Position numbers and translations under genes: made by a program
Shown: one piece after another, positions 58,201 to 64,000 of the stretch
Layout: every line of letters begins with the position of its first letter
Numbering within the stretch: the stretch's first letter is position 1
Assembly (NCBI RefSeq): GCF_963583255.1
Contig: NC_084805.1
Span: 436,501 to 500,500, forward strand
Direction: 5' to 3'
Length of the DNA: 64,000 nt
DNA from: Pyrus communis
Taxonomy: Eukaryota; Streptophyta; Magnoliopsida; Rosales; Rosaceae
Notes under the pieces: model-generated
Told to the model about the DNA's origin: nothing
Database searches by the model: none
The model's input: the letters and a program-made list of their open reading frames with translations, nothing else

Positions 58201-60480
58201 CTTCGATTATTTATTACTTAGAACCTTTGAAAGGTGATCTGTTTATCGCTCGTTTCGCGGATTGTCACTTCTATGAGACAATCTTCTCGCATTTAGAGGG
58301 GATAAGAATGTCATCGTTCTTGAAGAACAACGCGAATTATCGTGGACAACTCCCACTTTGTCTCATTTAGATCCCCGCGCTGCTCAGTCTGAACTGAAGT
58401 GCAACGTATATTAGATCTTCAGAGCATACCTCATAACATGCCAGATGCTTTTACCAATCTAGAGTGAGTGACAAGATCACATATTCCAGCTGTGGATGTG
58501 TCTGCAAAGATGAATGTACCAAATGTACGACGGACTTCCCTCCTGGAGGCCCGAGACACCACTTTGGCCGATCCACGTACATTAATAGCTAGCCAATCAT
58601 CTGCCCTTACATAAAAGCGTGGCATACCTCTCGGTTCAAAAGATTCACACCCCCGGAAGAAGAAACCCACGACACAGGCACCTAAAAAGCCTATCGTGAA
58701 TCCGATTATCGCCTATTTATTCTATCTAACTCATGAGGAAATTATAGATTACAGAAGTGTCTTTGAAGAGAGAATTCACCTCTCGAGAATCGTGAATTTT
58801 TGGTCCATTATGCTAGCTTGGATGATGTTTGGTGTAAAAATAAGATAATCATCGACGATGCATTAACATATGCAGCAGTTGCTGAGATCATGTTGAGCGA
58901 TGACATTGAACCTCGTTTGGTTGATGAATGTCGACATAGAACTGATTGGTCAAACTGGAAATAAGCAATCTAAGTTGAACTTGATTAGCTTGTGAAATGT
59001 AAGGTGTTTGGACCTGTAGCTCTTACTCCTCGACATGTGAAGCTCGTTGGCAATAAGTGGATTTTCGTTCGGAAGCGTAATGAGAAGAACAAAATTGTAC
59101 GTTGCAAAGCTCGTCTTGTTGCACAAGGCTTCTCACAACACCCTAAGGTTGACTATGATGAAACTTATTCACCCATTATGGATATGATTACTTTTTGCTA
59201 CCTTATCGGTTTGGTAGTTTTTGAAAAACTGAGTATGCAACTGATAAACGTAATAATTGCGTATCTCTAGGGGATCTTGATACGAAAATTTATATGAAAG
59301 TTCTCGAATGACTTACATTGACTGGATTAAATATTTCCAAACCCTAGAACATGCTCTCAATTCGGCTGAGGCGTTCACTTTACGGTTTAAAGCAATCCGA
59401 AAAAATGTGGTATAATCGTCTGAGTGAGTATTTGACTAGTCAAGGATATGTGAACAATGAACTATACCCTTATGTGTTCATTAAGAACTAATATTTTAGT
59501 TTTGCGATTGTTGCAGTTTATGTTGACGACATGAATCTTATCGGGACTCTTGAAGAGCTCATGAGAACTGTTGCGCACCTGAAGTCGAAATTTGATATGA
59601 AAAATCTAGGAAATACTTGATACTGTCTCGGTCTTGAGATAGAGCACCGTTCAGATGGAATCTTAGTACATCAATCGAACTACACCAAGAAGGTGTTGCA
59701 TCATTTTAACGAGGATAAAACGAAGCCTTCGAGTACTCCTAGGTCGTTCGATCACTAGATGTAAAACAAGATCTCTTTCGTCCGAATGAGAATGATGAAG
59801 AGATTTTTGGGTCTGAAGTTCCTTATCTAAGTGCGATAGGCACTTTATTGTACTTAGGTCAATCCACTAGACTCGACATCTCCTTCGCTGTTAATCTTTT
59901 AGCAAGATACAGTAATGCACCAACATGCAGACATGGGACTTGTGTTAAAGACATTTTTCGTTACCTTAAAGGTATTACGGATCTGGGCTTGTTCTATCCT
60001 TACGAATCCTCGAGTTATGGCGCACCCCCTTATCTAGAGTCATTCTCGCCTTGTTGGTTATGCCGACGCATAATAATTATCGGATCCACACAAGACGCTA
60101 TCTCAAATAGGTTATGTCTTTATCGTTGGAGGCATCGCAATTTCTTAAAGGTTAACTAAATAGACCTTAGTTGCCACTTCATTTAACCATGCTGAAATTC
60201 TCACCTTACACGAAGCAACTTGGGAATGCTTTTGGTTAAGAGTAGTTGTAGGCCATATTTAAAGCTCCTGCGATCTTTACCTCGTCGTTGATATCCCGAT
60301 GACAATCTATGAAGACAACGCAGCATGCATCGAATAGCACAAGAAGAGTTACATCAAAGGAGACAACACCAAGCACATTACACCGAAGTTCTTCTTCTCA
60401 CATCAACAACAAGAGCATTAAAAGATTGAAGTTCTTCTTCTCACATCAAGAACAAGTGCATTAAAAGATTGCATTCTACT
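55260..60480 (+). mobile_element. Degenerate second Copia retrotransposon
   Basis: A probable 5' LTR end lies before CAACACGTTATCAGCACG (55490-55510), which looks like a primer-binding region. Gag is not readable (55520-56960 has no convincing frame). Decayed pol domains then follow in Copia order to about 60160. Several frameshifts and stops occur, and no 3' LTR was recognised. It is far older than the element at 37-42 kb. Confidence 0.75.
56972..60160 (+). pseudogene. Copia pol relic (protease-integrase-RT-RNase H)
   Basis: At 56972-57832 the protease region reads LINSAITHTVL, so the catalytic Asp and Gly of the usual D-S-G-T pattern are changed to Asn and Ala. The pre-integrase motif WHDRLGHP and an integrase core with RLDNAGEY follow, then a stop. 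The frame shifts at about 57830 (VEHTVLDVHTQNDLAEAF). RT pieces are GNKWIFVRKRNEKNK, KARLVAQGFSQHPKVDYDE (58992-59270) and VYVDDMNLIG (about 59518). An RNase H-proximal stretch (YLGQSTRLDISFAVNLLARYS, IFRYLKGITDLGLFYPYES) lies at 59848-60020. Confidence 0.85.
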
Positions 60481-61890
60481 TCTAAGGCACAACAAGTTCA
60501 AAGCTTGGTGTTGACTTCGACCTGGGTTTGATGACGAGACTCCACAAATCGAACGGGCAACGACCTCAACCTGGGTTTGACGTTGACGATTTTATATGGG
60601 TTTCGTAGGCCGACCTACAGGCGGTGCGGCTAGAGGGAAGCCGATACTTATGAGTTGCACAATTTGAAAGTCATGACTGCAAGTTACAGCTTGGGTAAGC
60701 AGCGGTTGCGATTTGATTCTTCTGAGGAATCCACCATTTTTCATGTAATTTTCAAAAGCTATTGAGAAGAATAGAAAAAGCTCTCAGATTTCCTTTTGAT
60801 TCGAGAAGAAAGGTCGGCTCCGAAGGGTTGTAACTCTAATCCCACAACGGAAAGAGAGAAACAAACAATCAAGAAAGGTTTTCCAAAAGTGTCACCTTCT
60901 CTCTCTAAAGTTCTTGATTGATGGAAACAGAGATTGGGGTTTTAGGGCAAAATGACAGAATTACGCACAAGGCTTTGAAGATATTTGTGAGGAGATTTGA
61001 TTTTGCAAAGTGTAAGATGGAATGGAAAGAAGAGTGAGGCACAAGGGATGCTGCGAAGATTTTCTGGAAAAGCCAAAATAAAGGTTTTGGGTTCTTGGTT
61101 TTGCAAATTCCGTGGTGGAATGAGGGAGGTTGTGAGGATTTCACGATGGAGATTGATGGGTGTCGTGGGTCTTCAGTGGTCCGACGTTCCTCCATTTTTT
61201 TGGGGTGTGAAAATACTTGGGATTTGATTGTTTAAATGTGCTTTTGTTTATAATATACTTAAGTTGCATACCAATAATTATATAATATGTAATAGGGATC
61301 TTGTGAATGGAGAGAAATGTTTATGTTTATATGTTTGTTGTTCCATAGATTGCTAAAATGTTGGGCTTTGTGAAATTTTTGAATAGTTGTAGCAAAAGTT
61401 TGTGCTTGAAAAATATATTAATAGATTCATCACTTGGTTGGTGGAAAGAACGGCAAGTTGCTAAGGCACATTGTAGCACATGCCAAAAGGAAAATAAAAA
61501 TGTATGTTGACACACTTTCGTAGCTCAGTTGGCTTATGTATGAATGTTTTGAAGGGTATGAAGTTTATGTTGATTGACATGAGTGATGTTCATGACATGC
61601 ATGTTGTTTATGAATGTTTTGCTATGCATGAAAGAATCCATTGTTTGGATATGTGAACCATGTTGGTTATACCGCTTAGTTTCACTTACTTGGTGTTGAA
61701 GTACGTATGCTGATGCTCTAAGTTAGAGTATAGAGGTAGATCAGAGTTAGACCAAGTGTTCCAGTGTTAGGAATGCAAAAGACTTAGATGAAGTTGTCTG
61801 AATTGCTTCTTCATTAAATATTTGTTGAATGGTTTGTGTTACAAAGGATGCCAAACGGTTGAAGGTCAAAACATTTGTAATGCGTATGCT
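60481..61890. other. Repeat-rich spacer, no gene recognised
   Basis: Short near-repeats occur at 60385-60480 (GAAGTTCTTCTTCTCACATC twice). The minus-strand ORF at 60905-61195 has no domain I recognise. The region is probably interior or flank of decayed retroelements. Confidence 0.35.
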
Positions 61891-63696
61891 TTTCTATGAT
61901 AGCCTTTTCTTCAGTACCCAATCATCCAGTTTGAAAAAACGATGCTTGACCCTATGGTAATAACATTTGAAGGTACATTCACCCCTGATCGTGTTGATAT
62001 GAACCTTTATTCTTCTTATTGTAATAAGCTTGCTGAGAGTAAAAATTCTTCCTCTTGCCAAAAGGCGAATAAGCTTGGTCACTTCGCAAGTTGCTAAGTG
62101 GGACAAAAGAGGATGCAATAAGTGTATGGATGGCCAAAACTTTCTCATTTGGTAGAACTTGACATTCGGTCCCTACCTGTTGATAAGGGTTTACCATATA
62201 ATGGTTCCCTTGGTATGTCCTTGCCTTGGCAAAGGCATGATTATGAGCTTTCGTCATCACCTCAGAGTAAGTCTTCTAAGTGTTAGCAGTGATCATGTAC
62301 TTGAAGAAGCATTCACGCATGCTTACCGCGAAAACCCTGAGTGTTGTTTTGTCATCTGCCTCAGCGCAACGAGATTACTCGTGGTTGAAGCGACCGTCAT
62401 ATTCAAGCAATGACTTCTCTGATTTCTAACAAATGGTGTATAACTCATCAGCGGAATGTAAACAATCAGCTTGGAAGATGTGTTGAGCCACAAAGAGTCT
62501 ACTTAGCTCATCGAAAGAATCTACCATATCATGTTGAAGATGACAATACCAATGAAGAGCTCCATTAGAGAAAATGAAGGGGAAAATAAGACATCGTTCC
62601 TCGTCACTGTATCTTCGGTGTGTCATGGTGGATTCAAAGGGGTGGATATGTTCAATTAGATCTTCCCTCCCAGTATACAACTGCAAGCCAAGCTTCTGTT
62701 TCATTTCTCTTTGTAGAGGGATGCAAATGATCCTCCTTGTTAGAGGGCCTGGCCTTGGCTGTTTCCAGTCAGGTATCTTGGCCTGACGCTCGACCTTCAC
62801 CTTGTTCACTTCCTCAAAGAGCGGTAGGAAAATGGGGTCTTAGGTGAAGTTAAGCACTATTGAAGCTTTCTTTTGTAAGTTTACATCATTTCTTGAAAGT
62901 AAGGAAGATCTATCAAGAACATGTGGCCTTTCCTTGGACTTAACATACTGGCTGTCAGAATGTGCTTATTAAAAGTCCCCCAAGTTTCATACGAATTTTT
63001 GTTGCCCCAAGGCTTGTCGTTCATTTCCTAGATTGAGGGCATGCCTGGGTTGCGGTAAGGGAACAAATCATTCGATGATCATTGGGCCATTGATCATTGA
63101 GCCTAAGTGGATAGGTTTTTGTCGACACCGCCTTAAGAAGTCTCAACAGTAACGGTAAACAACTCTTGACCCTTCCATTTTTTTGGCAAATAGATGTCTT
63201 CATTCAATTATCTTGCTTTGATTTGAAATAGCTGGGTTAAGAAAAGTGTCATGTTGATCAATATCTTGGTGAGTAGCTTGCTCCTTATTAGGAATATCCA
63301 TGTTGAAGACAGGTAACCCCTTGTGTTGGAGGACACCCAGGTTATGGTTGACTTCCACAGAGGCAATGGGCTCGTGTGATTGGGTCTGCCTAGTCTCTTG
63401 GAGTATCTCGAAAAGCTTCTCATATTGCTCTTGAATGATCTCATTCTTCATTGCTATCTTGTTGTTTTGAGCCTCCAGCACTTTAACCTTAGTCTGAAGA
63501 GCAAACTTCTTATGTTTCTTCCTTCGTTACCTTCCACTAGGCACAAGGGGAATGTCGTTCTGTGTGTTGTGGCTTCCTTCGCTCCCTATGTTAGAGAGGG
63601 GTGCCTGATCAAATGAGAGTGTACGAACGATGAAAACCAGCTTGACAAAACTAGAGAGAGTAGGAATAAGTGTCGCTTCCCACAGACAGCGCCAAA
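61891..63696 (-). pseudogene. Gypsy retrotransposon gag region (minus strand), frame-broken
   Basis: Read leftward from 63696, the sequence TTTGGCGCTGTCTGTGGGAA is the usual junction after the 5' LTR of many plant Gypsy elements. Gag pieces follow in different frames. A coiled-coil-like N-terminal part with KNEIIQEQYEKLFEILQETR lies at 63481-63200. The retrotransposon gag core (HIHPFESTM, CLIFPFIFSNGALHWYCHL, SFDELSRLFVAQHIFQ) lies at 62809-62426. A spacer-like C-terminal part with YFRT-free, Lys/Arg-rich sequence lies at 62260-61979. No pol is seen to the left, so the element is truncated or non-autonomous. Confidence 0.8.
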
Positions 63697-64000
63697 TGAA
63701 ATCAATGAATACTATGGAACAATATGAAGTGTCAAGTTTGTGACCTTCGCTCGGTCGCTTCGGTTACCTAATGATGATAATATGTAAATAGATAAAGATA
63801 GGGAAGCAAACATAAGATGTACGTGATTTACCCTAAGTCTGGTTACGTCCACGGAGTAGAGGAGTTCTCATTAATAGTGAAGGGTTTACACAAATATATA
63901 AGTTTAAGCATAATCATCATTAGTGGGTTATAAAGACTAGTTTAAGTACAATAATGACATTAGGGATTAATTGTAGGAGAATGGTCTTCTTTTATAGTTG
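63697..64000 (-). repeat. 5' LTR (R/U5 part) of the Gypsy element, truncated by the window edge
   Basis: The LTR border TGAAATCA (63697 on, reverse complement TGATTTCA) abuts the tRNA-binding junction. Downstream it matches 52920-53230 for about 300 bp, including the first bases of the 473-bp unit, and then the window ends. Confidence 0.75.

Noticed and set aside
60905..61195. Minus-strand 96-codon ORF
   Set aside because: There is no motif, no splice context and the surroundings are decayed retroelements.
1..64000. tRNA, rRNA or other structured RNA genes
   Set aside because: I looked for tRNA T-loop/A-box patterns and rRNA-like stretches by eye and found none I could support. Only a covariance-model search could settle this.

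Overview
This window is nuclear DNA from a eudicot plant. Genes have many small exons with GT-AG introns, intergenic DNA is AT-rich, and plant-type Copia, Gypsy, RTE, hAT and Mutator-like elements are abundant. Two tandem copies of a roughly 215-bp repeat near 54.85-55.23 kb look like a dispersed repeat I associate with apple and pear. A Rosaceae (Maleae) origin is therefore my best guess, but that is inference from memory and not a database match.

Gene-rich left half (1-36.6 kb): the 3' part of a heavy-metal-associated isoprenylated protein (HIPP) gene; a minus-strand single-pass membrane protein of the DUF6821/ATI3-like family; cytosolic histidyl-tRNA synthetase (minus, 7 coding exons); bifunctional aspartate kinase-homoserine dehydrogenase (plus, 18 exons); a plastid-type DedA/VTT membrane protein (plus, 7 exons); a DUF1442 methyltransferase-like gene (plus, 2 exons); and a wrecked RPM1-like NLR relic. 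The HisRS and AK-HSDH start codons are only 264 bp apart and diverge. The shared interval carries three tandem 21-bp repeats with ACGT cores.

Middle (36.5-43.6 kb): DAD1, an oligosaccharyltransferase subunit, lies on the minus strand. Its second intron is 6.3 kb long because it holds a complete Tork/Tnt1-like Copia retrotransposon (37199-42489). The element has 513-bp LTRs that look identical by eye and a GAAAG target duplication. Despite this youth, its polyprotein has a frameshift and an in-frame stop.

Right part (43.6-64 kb): mostly repeats. It holds an Ac-like hAT element with an 8-bp target duplication, one intact SABATH methyltransferase gene (minus, 3 exons), and a duplicated, broken SABATH last exon. 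Antisense Copia RNase H scraps accompany both SABATH loci. The rest comprises a Mutator-like element, an LTR-derived block with three 473-bp tandem copies, a heavily degraded second Copia, and the gag end of a minus-strand Gypsy element running off the right edge.

I saw no convincing new biological system. The most useful leads are the very young but defective Copia inside an essential gene, the HisRS/AK-HSDH bidirectional promoter repeat, the U3 triplication of the Gypsy-type LTR, and the well-delimited non-autonomous DNA transposons. All exon boundaries come from reading splice sites and conserved protein motifs by eye. Every multi-exon model given here keeps frame across all junctions.
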